In this document: positions 39,206 through 47,856 of the stretch, in pieces
Layout: each line of letters begins with the position of its first letter
How positions within the stretch are numbered: position 1 is the stretch's first letter
From: Pantoea eucrina
GTDB taxonomy: Bacteria; Pseudomonadota; Gammaproteobacteria; Enterobacterales; Enterobacteriaceae
Reading direction: 5' to 3'
NCBI RefSeq assembly: GCF_002095385.1
Contig: NZ_MIPP01000012.1
Location: 20,078-84,077, forward strand
Length of the DNA stretch: 64,000 nucleotides
The notes under the pieces: generated by a model
What the model saw: only the letters and a program-made list of their open reading frames with translations
Databases searched by the model: none
What the model was told of the DNA's origin: nothing
Made by a program: the position numbers and the translations under genes

Positions 39206-40119
39206 TTTATTGCCTTGTCCTTCATAATGTATTTAGGTCTGGCCTTGGTCTCTATATAAATTCGCCCGATATATTCACCGAGAACTCCTATCCCAATAAG
39301 CTGCACGCCGCCAAGGAACAGAATGGATACCAGGATAGATGGATATCCCCTTACCGGGTTACCAAAAACTACTGTGTCAAATATCATCCATGCGCCATAC
39401 AGAAATGATGCAGCTGCCACAAATAAGCCGATATAAGTCCACATACGCAGCGGAAAGGTTGAAAAGCTTGTAATGCCTTCCAGAGCCAGATTCCACAGCT
39501 TCCAGCCATTAAACTTTGATGTGCCGGCCACGCGCTCAGCCCGGGTGTATTCAACCACATCTACACGGCCGCCTACCCAGGACAGGATACCTTTCATAAA
39601 CAGGTTGCGCTCCGGAAGGAGTTTGATGTGCTCGACCGTTTCACGCGACATGAGGCGGAAGTCACCAACATTCTCTTCAATCGTTGGCGAGCTGATTTTG
39701 TTATGCAGGCGATAGAACCACTCCGCTGTTTTCCGCTTCATATGCCCGTCTGTACTGCGATCTGCACGCTTCGCCAGTACCACATCAGCTCCTGCCTGCC
39801 AGCGCTCAATCAGCTGTGGTATGACATTGATCGGATCCTGCAGATCAACATCAATTGGGATAACTGCATCACCAGTTGCATGCTCAAGGCCAGCGAACAG
39901 TGCTGGTTCCTTGCCAAAATTACGCGTAAATGACAGCGCTTTAACCAGAGGATCTGACACCGCCAGGGCATTGATAATTGCCTCAGTTCCGTCTTTGCTC
40001 CCGTCATTAATAAACACGATTTCTATCTCATGCGCGGTGAGTTCCCGGCGTACTTCCTGATAGAAAATGGGTATCGCGTCTTCTTCATTAAAAACGGGGA
40101 CTACAAGGGATATCTTCAT
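39202..40119 (-). CDS. gtrB: Bactoprenol glucosyltransferase GtrB
   Basis: This 305-residue GT2 enzyme starts [20 protein letters not shown] and has the metal-binding DxD region [11 protein letters not shown] (~residue 90). Two C-terminal TM helices ([19 protein letters not shown] and [19 protein letters not shown]) are present. It makes undecaprenyl-phosphate-glucose from UDP-glucose. It overlaps gtrA and the glucosyltransferase by 4 nt each. Confidence 0.94.
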   Translation of the reverse strand: MKISLVVPVFNEEDAIPIFYQEVRRELTAHEIEIVFINDGSKDGTEAIINALAVSDPLVKALSFTRNFGKEPALFAGLEHATGDAVIPIDVDLQDPINVIPQLIERWQAGADVVLAKRADRSTDGHMKRKTAEWFYRLHNKISSPTIEENVGDFRLMSRETVEHIKLLPERNLFMKGILSWVGGRVDVVEYTRAERVAGTSKFNGWKLWNLALEGITSFSTFPLRMWTYIGLFVAAASFLYGAWMIFDTVVFGNPVRGYPSILVSILFLGGVQLIGIGVLGEYIGRIYIETKARPKYIMKDKAIK

Positions 40120-40478
40120 TTTGCTTCCCTGAAAACGATGTATCGTGAATAGATGAAGCCACAGAACAGGCTTATGGCGGAGAAAACTACCAAGGTAACC
40201 AGCGGCGACAATCCCGACTTATCAGCCGCCCAGCCGACAGCAGAGGCCAGAGAGCCCATAAAGGCGACATAAATCATGTAGCGGAGGGTTGTTGTCTCAG
40301 AGTTGAACGTCCAGCGGGCATTCGCAAAAAATGAGAACGTTACTGCCACGCAAAAGGCGCCAAAGTTAGCAAGCGACTGAGTAGCATCAGAGGTGCAGAG
40401 GATCAGATAAAAGACTGCCCAGTGGATAGCGGTGTTCAGTACGCCGATACTGAGATAGCGCGAAAATAGTTTGAGCAT
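40116..40478 (-). CDS. gtrA: Bactoprenol-linked glucose flippase GtrA
   Basis: This 120-residue protein has four TM segments and the GtrA signatures [19 protein letters not shown] and [12 protein letters not shown]. It flips undecaprenyl-phosphate-glucose to the periplasm. It is the first gene of the cassette. The leader contains one GATC (about 40508), not the paired Dam sites of phase-variable Salmonella gtr operons. Confidence 0.94.
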   Translation of the reverse strand: MLKLFSRYLSIGVLNTAIHWAVFYLILCTSDATQSLANFGAFCVAVTFSFFANARWTFNSETTTLRYMIYVAFMGSLASAVGWAADKSGLSPLVTLVVFSAISLFCGFIYSRYIVFREAK

Positions 40479-41034
40479 AACGTTTAGCTTAAGTTAAGAG
40501 TTGCACGATCTTATACATCGTGAAACAGACTGCAACCCTTTAGGAACAATCGCATAAAAAAAGCTTTGGTAACAGGGTAATCACAACAGCACCACTAAGC
40601 GCGAACCATCAGGCCTGCCCCGTGGCTACTGCCTGCTGCACAGAAGCATTGAAGCGCGTTAACTGACACTTCGCATCCAGAACGGTGAAACAGCTACTTA
40701 AACCGGGCAGCATGAATCATCGCAGCCTGACAACAGAAAGCGAAGGAGAGTACGCCACTAAATCTGGCCGTTGCACTGGAGAAAACAATCAGCGGGATAT
40801 GATACGTATATAAGATAAACAGTGTCTATTCTTTCGATATATAGAACAGCGTGATGTGACTTTTGTGGAAAGCAGGATAGCGAACAATTAAAAAAATAAT
40901 GTCTGCACATCTTAAAGCCAATAGCCTGTGCTGGACATGGATTTTAAAGCTGAGAGACACTTTCTTTCTGATTACACAATAAAAAGCTTAACGTTACCGC
41001 TGTTTCTTCAGGAAAGCACAATGCACTGTAGATT
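40479..41034. other. gtr promoter and right prophage boundary region
   Basis: This 556-bp stretch has no gene I can support. It must hold the gtrA promoter and probably the lost attR. I compared it by eye with the sequence after fliE and found no shared att core. Confidence 0.5.
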
Positions 41035-41058
41035 AAAACCCGCCGGTAAGCGGGTTTT
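41035..41058 (-). terminator. Intrinsic terminator after the copper-protein gene
   Basis: A stem AAAACCCGC / GCGGGTTTT with a CGGTAA loop, 13 bp past the stop of the minus-strand gene. Confidence 0.85.
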
Positions 41059-41070
41059 CAGGCTTTGCCA

Positions 41071-41397
41071 TTACGCAGCCATCTGACGGCACAGTTCTGC
41101 ACAGTGATGGCAGGCTTTCGCGCATGCCTGGCAGTGATCGTGCTGATGCTGGCCGCACTCATCGCCGCATTTCTGGCAGATCTCTGCACAAAGCTGGCAG
41201 AGCGCGGGTGCAAATTCGCTCTTCAGCGTCATAAATTGTGCCGCGAGACGACAGATATTCGCGCACTCCATATCCATGCGGATGCACTCGCGCATCATCT
41301 CCAGATTTTCCTCTTCAAGGCATGAAGCGGCACAGTTATCGCAGGCGGCTGCACACAGGTAGCAGGCTTCAATGCACTGTTTGTATTGATCCGGCAT
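41071..41397 (-). CDS. Four-helix-bundle copper-binding protein (Csp family)
   Basis: This 108-residue protein has 17 or so Cys, mostly as CxxxC within helices (CIEACYLCAAACDNCAASC; CQLCAEICQKCGDEC; CQACAKACHHCAELC). This is the pattern of Csp/DUF326 copper storage proteins, in which Cys line the core of a four-helix bundle and bind Cu(I). No signal peptide is present, so it is a cytosolic Csp3-like form. AGGAGA precedes ATG 41397. Confidence 0.88.
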   Translation of the reverse strand: MPDQYKQCIEACYLCAAACDNCAASCLEEENLEMMRECIRMDMECANICRLAAQFMTLKSEFAPALCQLCAEICQKCGDECGQHQHDHCQACAKACHHCAELCRQMAA

Positions 41398-41640
41398 ATC
41401 TTCTCCTTAGTCATCAGGGTTACCTGTTAAGCCTGGAAAAAATATTCGATTATGCAAATTGTGAATACATTAATAATTTTTTCAGCACTACGCTTATTTT
41501 ATGATTCTGCCTGCGCGCCAGATAGCCAGCTGCGTGAACATTCATCGATTAACGCCTGTAATTCACTCAATTTGTCTTATCCGCTCAGGCTTTACAAAAA
41601 CATCAGGCGTATTTGCTTGATCGTTTACGGGATCTGCTAT

Positions 41641-41660
41641 TACTGTATTTATATACAGTA
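41641..41660 (+). promoter_or_regulatory. LexA box of umuDC
   Basis: TACTGTATTTATATACAGTA is a near-perfect SOS box (CTG-N10-CAG, symmetric flanks) 15 bp before the umuD start. Confidence 0.95.
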
Positions 41661-41674
41661 ATCATTTTGAGACC

Positions 41675-42103
41675 ATGGATATGGAGCTTTTACACCCGGC
41701 GGACATCCGCGCCATCCTTGAATTACCGCTTTACGTCAGCCGCGTTCCGTGCGGTTTTCCTTCACCGGCTCAGGATTACGTTGAGCAGCGAATCGACCTG
41801 AACCGGCTGCTGGTGCAGCATCCCAGCGCGACATATTTCATTAAGGTCAGCGGTGACTCAATGATTGAAGGGGGCATCAACGACGGCGATATGCTGGTAG
41901 TAGACAGCTCAATCAAAGCCGGACACGGTGATGTGGTAGTCGCTTCGGTCTGTGGTGAATTTACGGTTAAGCAGCTTATGCTGCGCCCGTTCCTGCATCT
42001 CAGGCCCATGAATGCGGCGCACGCGATCATTGTGATTGAGGACGCCGATCAGTTTGAGATTTTTGGTGTGGTCAGACACGCCATCAAGACGATAGGCCCG
42101 TAA
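41675..42103 (+). CDS. umuD: Translesion polymerase V subunit UmuD
   Basis: This 142-residue S24 peptidase has a Cys24-Gly25 self-cleavage site region ([15 protein letters not shown]), catalytic Ser in [10 protein letters not shown] (~60) and Lys in FTVKQL (~97). RecA-stimulated cleavage gives UmuD', which joins UmuC. It is preceded by a LexA box and directly followed by umuC without spacing. Confidence 0.96.
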   Translation: MDMELLHPADIRAILELPLYVSRVPCGFPSPAQDYVEQRIDLNRLLVQHPSATYFIKVSGDSMIEGGINDGDMLVVDSSIKAGHGDVVVASVCGEFTVKQLMLRPFLHLRPMNAAHAIIVIEDADQFEIFGVVRHAIKTIGP

Positions 42104-43366
42104 ATGTTTGCGTTGGTGGACGTTAACGCGTTCTATGCGTCGTGTGAAAAGATATTCCGGCCAGATTTGAAAGGCGAGCCGGTTGTGGTGCTGAGTAACA
42201 ACGATGGTTGCGTGATCGCCCGGTCGGCTGAGGCCAGAAAGCTGGGCATCAAAATGGGCGCGCCCTATTTTAAAATGAAAGATGAACTGACGCGGCACAA
42301 TGTGCGGGTGTTCAGCTCGAACTATGCGCTCTATGCCGATATGAGTGACCGGGTCATGACCACGCTTGAGGAGATGGCAACCGCTGTTGAAATCTACTCA
42401 ATTGATGAAGCGTTCATGGACCTGACCGGTTTTGGACGTTATAAGCCGCTGGAAGCGTATGGCAGAGAGATCCAGCAGCGGATATACCGGGAAATGCATC
42501 TGCTGACCGGGGTGGGTATTGCCCAGACTAAAACGCTGGCAAAACTGGCTAACTATGCGGCCAAAAAGTGGACCAAAACCGGCGGGGTGGTGGATCTGTC
42601 AGATGCAGAGCGACAGCGCAAGCTTATGGCGCTGGTGCCGGTAGAGGAGGTGTGGGGCGTAGGCGGCCGGCTCAGTAAAAAGCTGAACGCCATGGGCGTG
42701 ATGACGGCTAAAGATCTGGCTGACCAGAGTCCCTGGGTTATCCGCAGGCACTTCAGCGTGGTGCTGGAGCGTACGGTCAGGGAGCTGCGCGGTGAATCTT
42801 GTCTGGAGCTGGAAGCGTTAGCGCCTGGCAAGCAACAGATAGTGTGCTCGCGCTCTTTCGGCTCACGCATCACTGATTATCGCGATATGCGCGAGGCTAT
42901 CTGCAACTTTGCGGTGCGGGCCGCAGAGAAGCTGAGAACAGAGCGCCAGTACTGCCGGCAAATAGCGGTGTTTATCCGTACCAGTCCGCACGCCAGCGAT
43001 GAGATATTTTACGGCAATCAGGCGCTCGGCAGGCTGGCGATCCCGACCAGCGACAGCCGGGATATTATCCGTGTCGCGACAGACGCCCTGGATCGTATCT
43101 GGCTGGATGGCCGGAGATATATGAAAGCGGGCGTGATGCTGGGCGATTTTTTCAGTCAGGGCGTGGCGCAGCTCAACCTGTTTGATGAGTTTCAGCCGCG
43201 TGCAAATAGCGCAGCCCTGATGCAGGTGATGGATAAGGTAAACCAGGAAGGCAGGGGGCAGCTGTGGTTTGCAGGGCAGGGGATCGCGAAACCCTGGGCG
43301 ATGAAGCGGGAAATGCTGTCTCCGTTTTACACGACGCGCTATGGCGATCTGCCGGTCGCGAAATAA
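42104..43366 (+). CDS. umuC: Translesion polymerase V catalytic subunit UmuC
   Basis: This 420-residue Y-family polymerase has the active-site motifs ALVDVNAFYASCEK (Asp6) and YSIDEAFMDL (Asp/Glu near 101-102). Thumb and little-finger domains follow, and the C-terminal QLNLFDE motif likely binds the beta clamp. The start codon directly follows the umuD stop. Confidence 0.96.
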   Translation: MFALVDVNAFYASCEKIFRPDLKGEPVVVLSNNDGCVIARSAEARKLGIKMGAPYFKMKDELTRHNVRVFSSNYALYADMSDRVMTTLEEMATAVEIYSIDEAFMDLTGFGRYKPLEAYGREIQQRIYREMHLLTGVGIAQTKTLAKLANYAAKKWTKTGGVVDLSDAERQRKLMALVPVEEVWGVGGRLSKKLNAMGVMTAKDLADQSPWVIRRHFSVVLERTVRELRGESCLELEALAPGKQQIVCSRSFGSRITDYRDMREAICNFAVRAAEKLRTERQYCRQIAVFIRTSPHASDEIFYGNQALGRLAIPTSDSRDIIRVATDALDRIWLDGRRYMKAGVMLGDFFSQGVAQLNLFDEFQPRANSAALMQVMDKVNQEGRGQLWFAGQGIAKPWAMKREMLSPFYTTRYGDLPVAK

Positions 43367-43396
43367 CGTCCCTGTTCATCTATCCTGCGCTGGCTT

Positions 43397-43654
43397 TCAG
43401 TTGCCCATATCTTCGGGCGTACGCTGGATCACAATCTCCAGCGCGTTGCGGTAGATATCCTGCTTCACAATATCCTGTTCCGCCTCAAGCCGCATGATCA
43501 GTGCCAGAATGATATCTTTGTTAGTCACGCGGATTTTGCGCGTGGTCAGCTCAAGCCGGATTTCAGAGATGATGACGCGTTCACTCAGATACTGCTCACC
43601 GGTAGTTTTAAAGTAGTCGCTGAGCTGAGACTCCGGGGTAGCAAGCTGTTTCAT
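43397..43654 (-). CDS. AriR/YmgB-like biofilm and acid-resistance connector
   Basis: This 85-residue helical protein has the YmgB pattern: LSDYFKTTGEQYLSERVIIS, VTNKDIILALIMRLEAEQDI, DIYRNALEIVIQRTPEDM, close to NKNIILSLIHSLE and RKTLEIVLRYTADDM in E. coli AriR. In E. coli these proteins (YcgZ-YmgAB) act through the Rcs system, are repressed by BluR, and link blue light to matrix production. I chose ATG 43654, which gives the family length; the frame extends to 43732. A GTTGTACAA-type dyad lies upstream. Confidence 0.78.
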   Translation of the reverse strand: MKQLATPESQLSDYFKTTGEQYLSERVIISEIRLELTTRKIRVTNKDIILALIMRLEAEQDIVKQDIYRNALEIVIQRTPEDMGN

Positions 43655-43736
43655 ATTAAGCCTCACAAAAAAGGGGAAATCGCCTGTGTTATTGTCTGAC
43701 AGTGGCAGCCATGCATGACCGCCGCGTTGCAATAAA

Positions 43737-43765
43737 GTTATACAAGGTTTCTGTAGTTGTACAAC
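43737..43765 (-). promoter_or_regulatory. MlrA/BluR-like operator A, upstream of the AriR-like gene
   Basis: On the minus strand GTTGTACAA, 11 nt, TTGTATAAC. The right arm contains a -10-like TATAAC and the left arm a -35-like TTGTAC, an arrangement typical of MerR-family operators. It lies 83 bp before the start codon. The published MlrA box is two TGTACA half-sites 12 nt apart; here they are 13 nt apart. Confidence 0.55.
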
Positions 43766-44048
43766 TATCTCGCCGCTCTTTTGTGTGGTCGTACGTGTAG
43801 ATGATATGCATCAAAACAGTTGCGCTATTTTTTAGAACGATCATTTCCTTTATAAGCAGCAGGTTAGCCGGGGGCGAAGCAAAACGCGCAGCCTTCACGC
43901 GCGCCGGGCTGAAAGAAAAATTTTACGAGCTGGTCACCAGGCAGGAGCAGGCAACGATTATGCGCCCATTTTATTTTGCTAAACGCAGCGCGAAATCTGC
44001 AAGTCAGGCTACTTTTAATGCTCAGACCAATAATCAACAGAGGTGCGC

Positions 44049-44360
44049 ATGCACTCACAACAGGTCAGTATCAACGTGTACGCTTTGGCAATCCGTAAAC
44101 TTGCTGCCGCTCACCAGACAGGGGAAGATCTTAGCGACGTAAAACATCAGGTCGATGCAGTTATTCAGGCGATGAAAGAGGAGATGGCCGTTGATAAAAT
44201 GGTGCAAATCGAAATGTGGGGTGAGCTGCTGACGATCCTCGATAGCTGCAGCCGCAATACGGCTCATCCTTCGTGGATCACGGTTATCAACCACGCGCGT
44301 TACCGGGTCAAGAGCAGAAAAAACACCGCAGTACAGTATTACCGGCAAATCAGCGCCTGA
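44049..44360 (+). CDS. Hypothetical protein, 103 aa
   Basis: A helical, soluble protein (SINVYALAIRKLAAAHQTGE, QAMKEEMAVDKMVQIEMWGEL) with a basic C-terminus. AGAGG lies 6 nt before ATG 44049; a GTG at 44043 is also possible. It ends before a hairpin. Family not recognised; the neighbourhood is biofilm/stress related. Confidence 0.6.
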   Translation: MHSQQVSINVYALAIRKLAAAHQTGEDLSDVKHQVDAVIQAMKEEMAVDKMVQIEMWGELLTILDSCSRNTAHPSWITVINHARYRVKSRKNTAVQYYRQISA

Positions 44361-44367
44361 TAAAACA

Positions 44368-44390
44368 CTGCCGATCGCGACGATCGGCAG
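44368..44390. terminator. Bidirectional hairpin between convergent genes
   Basis: A 10-bp stem CTGCCGATCG / CGATCGGCAG with a 3-nt loop, followed by TTACTTTTC. Confidence 0.65.
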
Positions 44391-44408
44391 TTACTTTTCA
44401 GCCTGGTA

Positions 44409-44801
44409 TCAGGGTTCATCAATGCGGGCGACTTTCAGGTGCGCGCTGTCGCCTTTGCCATAAACTTTACCGCTGACGCGGATTTTGTCCGTGGCGTCAT
44501 AGGTTTTACCTTTGAAGGTTTCAGCAGGAGCATCGATACGTACGGTGCCTGAGCTGTCGCGGAACTGATAGCTGTGATCGCCCACTTTTTTGATAATGTA
44601 ACCTTCAAGCGTTACATACCCGCCCTGACGGAAATCGCGGATCAGCGACACGCGCGTCTGACCGGTATCTTCCGATCCTTTATAGCCTGCATCTTCTTTA
44701 TGCTGCGGCGGTGGCGTTTCACCCGCTTCAAATCCCCCTTTTTCAGCGTAAGCGCCAAAGCTCAGACACAGCATTACAGCAGCCCATGTAGTTTTGTTCA
44801 T
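44409..44801 (-). CDS. YgiW/YdeI-family OB-fold periplasmic stress protein
   Basis: This 130-residue protein has a signal peptide (MNKTTWAAVMLCLSFGAYA) and a BOF/OB-fold domain (YVTLEGYIIKKVGDHSYQF, GTVRIDAPAETFKGK, DKIRVSGKVYG). Relatives YgiW and YdeI are periplasmic and linked to peroxide, cadmium, acid and peptide stress tolerance. I chose ATG 44801: AAGGAG lies 7 nt upstream and the signal peptide begins there; the frame extends to 44945. Confidence 0.85.
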   Translation of the reverse strand: MNKTTWAAVMLCLSFGAYAEKGGFEAGETPPPQHKEDAGYKGSEDTGQTRVSLIRDFRQGGYVTLEGYIIKKVGDHSYQFRDSSGTVRIDAPAETFKGKTYDATDKIRVSGKVYGKGDSAHLKVARIDEP

Positions 44802-44945
44802 GTCACTCTCCTTGAAGTCAATCGACCCGTTAAGCCTGGCACAGGTTTCGCCAGGGAGCAGGGGCGCAGTGAAATTAATAGAGCAGCAGAACAAAAGGTA
44901 TACAGCAGAGGGGGAAGCGTTATAGGGCTGCTTTTGCGCGGCCAT

Positions 44946-44975
44946 AAAAAAGCCAGACCGGGTGCTGGCTTTTTT
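44946..44975 (-). terminator. Intrinsic terminator after the small YWV-type genes
   Basis: An 11-bp stem AAAAAAGCCAG / CTGGCTTTTTT with an 8-nt loop, symmetric A/T flanks, 38 bp past the stop of the 57-aa gene. Confidence 0.85.
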
Positions 44976-45012
44976 ATGGCGCTGAGCAGCCGTCTGGTTA
45001 TGCTCAGAGCGT

Positions 45013-45186
45013 TCAGGTCAGCGAGAGCCGGTTACTGATAACCCGATAACCTGAACTGGCAAAGGCATCAGCATCGAGCGGCTCATTTTTGCCTGGCCCA
45101 AACCATTGCCGTTTATGCTCTCCCGCGTAATACCACACTTCCGGTTCCGTTGTGGCTGACTCCACCCAGTAATAGCCTTCCTGCAT
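45013..45186 (-). CDS. Small YWV/PEVW-family protein, 57 aa (copy 1)
   Basis: MQEGYYWVESATTEPEVWYY opens a 57-residue protein that ends with GYRVISNRLSLT. AGGAGG lies 8 nt before ATG 45186. It shares the frame x-GYYWV-x7-PEVW-[FY]-x~20-[LI]-S with two other tiny proteins here (45271-45447 and 46426-46614). It is probably co-transcribed with 45271. No function known. Confidence 0.75.
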   Translation of the reverse strand: MQEGYYWVESATTEPEVWYYAGEHKRQWFGPGKNEPLDADAFASSGYRVISNRLSLT

Positions 45187-45270
45187 CGTCTTATCCTCCT
45201 GCGAGGAATATAGTCCAGCTGCGCTGCGCTTAAAAGCATTGCGCGCCGTTCTGCACAGAAAAATGTGCCG

Positions 45271-45447
45271 TCAGCGCTCTTCAGGAGGCGTCAGTTTCTC
45301 GCTGAGAAGAACAAAGCCCGCGGATTTAAAGCGCGCCAGAGAGAGAGGTATCGGCTCCATCGGCCGGTAAAAGCCGCGCCCCGCATCCCAGAACCAGACT
45401 TCTGGCTCAGTTGTTCTGCTACCCACCCAGTAAAAACCCGTTTCCAT
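45271..45447 (-). CDS. Small YWV/PEVW-family protein, 58 aa (copy 2)
   Basis: METGFYWVGSRTTEPEVWFW, then FYRPMEPIPLSLARFKSAGF and VLLSEKLTPPEER. The paralogy with 45013-45186 and 46426-46614 is clear over the first 20 residues and the VxLSxxL end. The ribosome binding site is weak (GGAGAG). An 84-bp gap separates it from copy 1. Confidence 0.75.
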   Translation of the reverse strand: METGFYWVGSRTTEPEVWFWDAGRGFYRPMEPIPLSLARFKSAGFVLLSEKLTPPEER

Positions 45448-45837
45448 TAGTGCTCTCCAGAAATGAATGAAGGCACGCCTTCTTAAATTTCCGCAAAATG
45501 ATGTATCAGGTAAAGTCGATAATCAATCTTGTTTACCGCTTCGCTTATTTTACAACTTACCTTTTGAGGTGCCGAATATCCTCTGCCTCTGCGCAACATA
45601 CGTATCTGCATTAATCGAAACCGGGCTCCTGTTCATTATGAATCTGAATTTCATTTATCAGGCACGGCACAGCAGAAACCTGTCATCCGGCTTTTACGGC
45701 CACTCTGCATAGGCTGCCCGATTAACGGCAACGCAGCACCAGAACAGCGCGAACGTTATCTGGCAGACCTGAATTTAGCGGCCGAAATCGATTTCACACT
45801 TTACACAAAGTCAGGCTAAGTTGTACAGTTTTTCAAA

Positions 45838-45866
45838 GTTGTACAGGTTTGCGTTGGCTGTATAGA
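45838..45866 (+). promoter_or_regulatory. MlrA/BluR-like operator B
   Basis: GTTGTACAG, 11 nt, CTGTATAGA, with a direct copy of GTTGTACAG 18 bp upstream (45820-45828). TATAGA in the right arm could be a rightward -10. No gene follows within 500 bp on this strand. Confidence 0.5.
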
Positions 45867-46049
45867 AGCGTCTGGCATCCTGCTTCTCTCAGCAAAAATG
45901 TATTGCCTTTCGTCTTATTTTTATACAAAAGAGAATGCTCTGCGCAGAGTAAGCTCATGACGGGCAGAACAAATTCGGGCTTTTTGAAAACAGATGGGTT
46001 TAAAATAAAAATACAGGGTCTCATCCGACCACATGAAATGTCAAAATAT

Positions 46050-46082
46050 AACTTATACAGATAGAAAATGACTGTATAAGTT
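46050..46082. promoter_or_regulatory. MlrA/BluR-like operator C (perfect dyad)
   Basis: AACTTATACAG, 11 nt, CTGTATAAGTT: 11-bp arms without a mismatch. Both arms contain a TATAAG -10-like element on opposite strands. It lies 344 bp upstream of the small gene at 46426. Confidence 0.6.
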
Positions 46083-46425
46083 AAAGGTCAGGCGTGACGC
46101 TATCTCAGACGCCTTGTTATCGTGCGGGCTCAGCCTGAGCAGGGCGCTGAACCAGTAAATAAGCGATGAAGATAAATAATTAACAGCGTAATAATTTACG
46201 AAGAACTGCAGGAATAAAACGTTGCAGGGTTGAAGGTAATTTATAACAGCCTATTACCGCAGCAGATTATCCTCTGCGCTTTAAAATTAAATCTATTTTG
46301 CAGATAGCTGGCAGGACGACGAGCAGAGTATCAATATATCCCGTCCGGAGTGACAGCTGCTACACTTAACGATGTCGCGAACGGCGGCAGTGAATGTCAG
46401 TTCTGCAACAGAGGCGAGCAGGCTT

Positions 46426-46614
46426 ATGAAAGATGGATATTACTGGGTGAAAGATGGCGAGCGCTATCCGGAGGTATGGTTCTATCAGCGGCAGTTTGGC
46501 TGGTTTCGTCCCTGCAGCGCGGTGCCGATGACGCAGCGCACCTTTGAAATGATGAAATATGTCATTCTGAGCGAGCCGCTTGATGCGCCTGCAAAGCAGC
46601 TGCAGGCGCAGTGA
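46426..46614 (+). CDS. Small YWV/PEVW-family protein, 62 aa (copy 3)
   Basis: MKDGYYWVKDGERYPEVWFY, then FGWFRPCSAVPMTQRTFEMM and YVILSEPLDAPAKQ. It is a paralogue of the minus-strand pair at 45.0-45.4 kb but on the opposite strand. ATG 46426 has only a weak GAGCAGG upstream; the frame is open to 46372. It converges with the BLUF-EAL gene. Confidence 0.7.
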   Translation: MKDGYYWVKDGERYPEVWFYQRQFGWFRPCSAVPMTQRTFEMMKYVILSEPLDAPAKQLQAQ

Positions 46615-46645
46615 ATTGTTGCCAGAGATGCACTTCAGACTGAGG

Positions 46646-47856
46646 CTATCTGATTTCAGGCCACGCAATTGACGGGAATCCATTCAGCGCCGGTCGCGCA
46701 AACAGGTAGCCCTGGAACTGATTAATACCGGCTGCCTCAAGCCACATCCACTCTTCCGCTTTTTCCACGCCCTCGGCAACCACGGCAATTTCCAGTGAGG
46801 CGCAGCATTTAATAATCGCGTGGACGATTGCCTGTTTTGGTCCGCTTTTATGGACGTCGCAGATAATTTCACGATCGATTTTTATTTTATCAGGCTGAAA
46901 CTTTGCCAGCAGGGAGAGGCCGGCAAAGCCGGCACCGAAATCATCCAGCGCCAGACTGATACCGGCCGCTTTTAACTTCCGCACTTCTGCCGTGAACGCA
47001 TCAGCGCGCGAAATAATTTCATTCTCCGTGACTTCAACCACGATCTGTTCAGGAATAAGGCCGCTGGCGTGGATCTCTGCGAGCAGAAAATCTACGGCAT
47101 CAGGCACGGTGACCAGCGACATCGGCAGCAGATTGATGGTGAGCGTATGCTGCCCCAGGCCAAGTTTGCTGGCGAGATTGAAGGCCAGGCTTTTTGACTG
47201 AATATCTGCCCGGTAAATAGCATCACCGCCGAAAGCAGCAAAATACTCTTCCGGCGCACCGCCGGTAGGCGTGCGGATCAGCGCTTCATAGGCAGCAATA
47301 CGGCGTGAAAAGGGATCAACAATAGGCTGGAAAGCAAAGCGGCAATCCTGAATCGAGTGCTGAAAATCGTTCAGCTCACACAGCGTCGACTCATCCGCGA
47401 CAAACTCCCACGTGTTCGCCGGTGGAATTTCAAAATAGTTCTCTTTTTCACGCGCCTCAACAAAGGTGCGTAAAAACTGCAGCGCACGATCGTCGTAGGT
47501 CAGCTGGTGACGCGAGGTGCCTTTATCGAGTACGGCCTGCAGCACGCGGCTTCTCTCATGCTGACGCAGATCGAACAGCTCCATACCGGTATTACCAAAG
47601 CGGCGCGCGGCGCGAAATCATGCATCAGCTCGACCAGATTATGATGACGGGCATCCTGGCGAATACGATCGTAGATATGCCTGACAGCGCGATCGGGTCC
47701 TTCCAGAAGCTGAAAGAAATGCCGGCCGTCAAATAACAGAATGCCGGTGATGTCCGACAGCGCATTTTTGGTGTTTGCGCGGGCCACGATATCTTCAAGA
47801 ACTCTGACGGGAACGTGTTCATCGAGATGGCTGCGGTAAAGAATAGTGGTCAGCAT
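46646..47856 (-). pseudogene. bluF: BluF/BlrP1-type BLUF-EAL photoreceptor, single frameshift
   Basis: The first frame (47856 to ~47605) encodes a BLUF domain, MLTTILYRSHL...GILLFDGRHFFQLLEG, with the flavin-site residues Y7, N31 and Q49. The second frame (to 46646) continues MELFDLRQHERSRVLQAV and a full EAL domain. One missing G in the GC run at 47601-47614 separates them; restoring it gives DFAPARRFGNTGMELFDL as in E. coli BluF. The EAL part keeps EALIR, the Asn of NLLP, VTENE, DDFGAG and EGVE, so unlike degenerate E. coli BluF it should hydrolyse cyclic-di-GMP, like Klebsiella BlrP1. Restored length is about 403 aa. Sequencing error is possible. Confidence 0.85.

Larger units (their letters stand above)
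31930..41034. mobile_element. P22-like prophage remnant carrying gtr glucosylation cassettes
   Basis: Between fliE and the copper-protein gene lie an integrase C-terminal fragment, a late-gene fragment, a tailspike head-binding fragment, tail-protein debris and gtr genes. Many stop codons and frameshifts show decay, and the GC content falls strongly between 33.6 and 39.2 kb. In P22-like phages tailspike, gtrABC, attachment site and int are close together, so most of the phage between int and the late genes is deleted. No att direct repeat was found; the right boundary is uncertain (40.5-41.0 kb). Confidence 0.8.
45448..46425. other. 978-bp intergenic region with operator-like dyads
   Basis: No gene can be supported; frames at 45467 and 45849 lack ribosome binding sites and recognisable sequence. 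The region contains two MlrA/BluR-like dyads (45838-45866 and 46050-46082) and an additional GTTGTACAG at 45820-45828. Its size and these sites suggest promoters for flanking small genes or for unannotated small RNAs. Confidence 0.5.

Noticed and set aside
40480..40540. Dam/OxyR-type phase variation of the gtr operon
   Set aside because: Salmonella gtr switches need paired GATC sites in the leader; only one GATC is present here.
31930..41034. att direct repeats bounding the prophage
   Set aside because: Comparison by eye of the sequence after fliE with that right of gtrA gave no shared core; a deletion may have removed attR.
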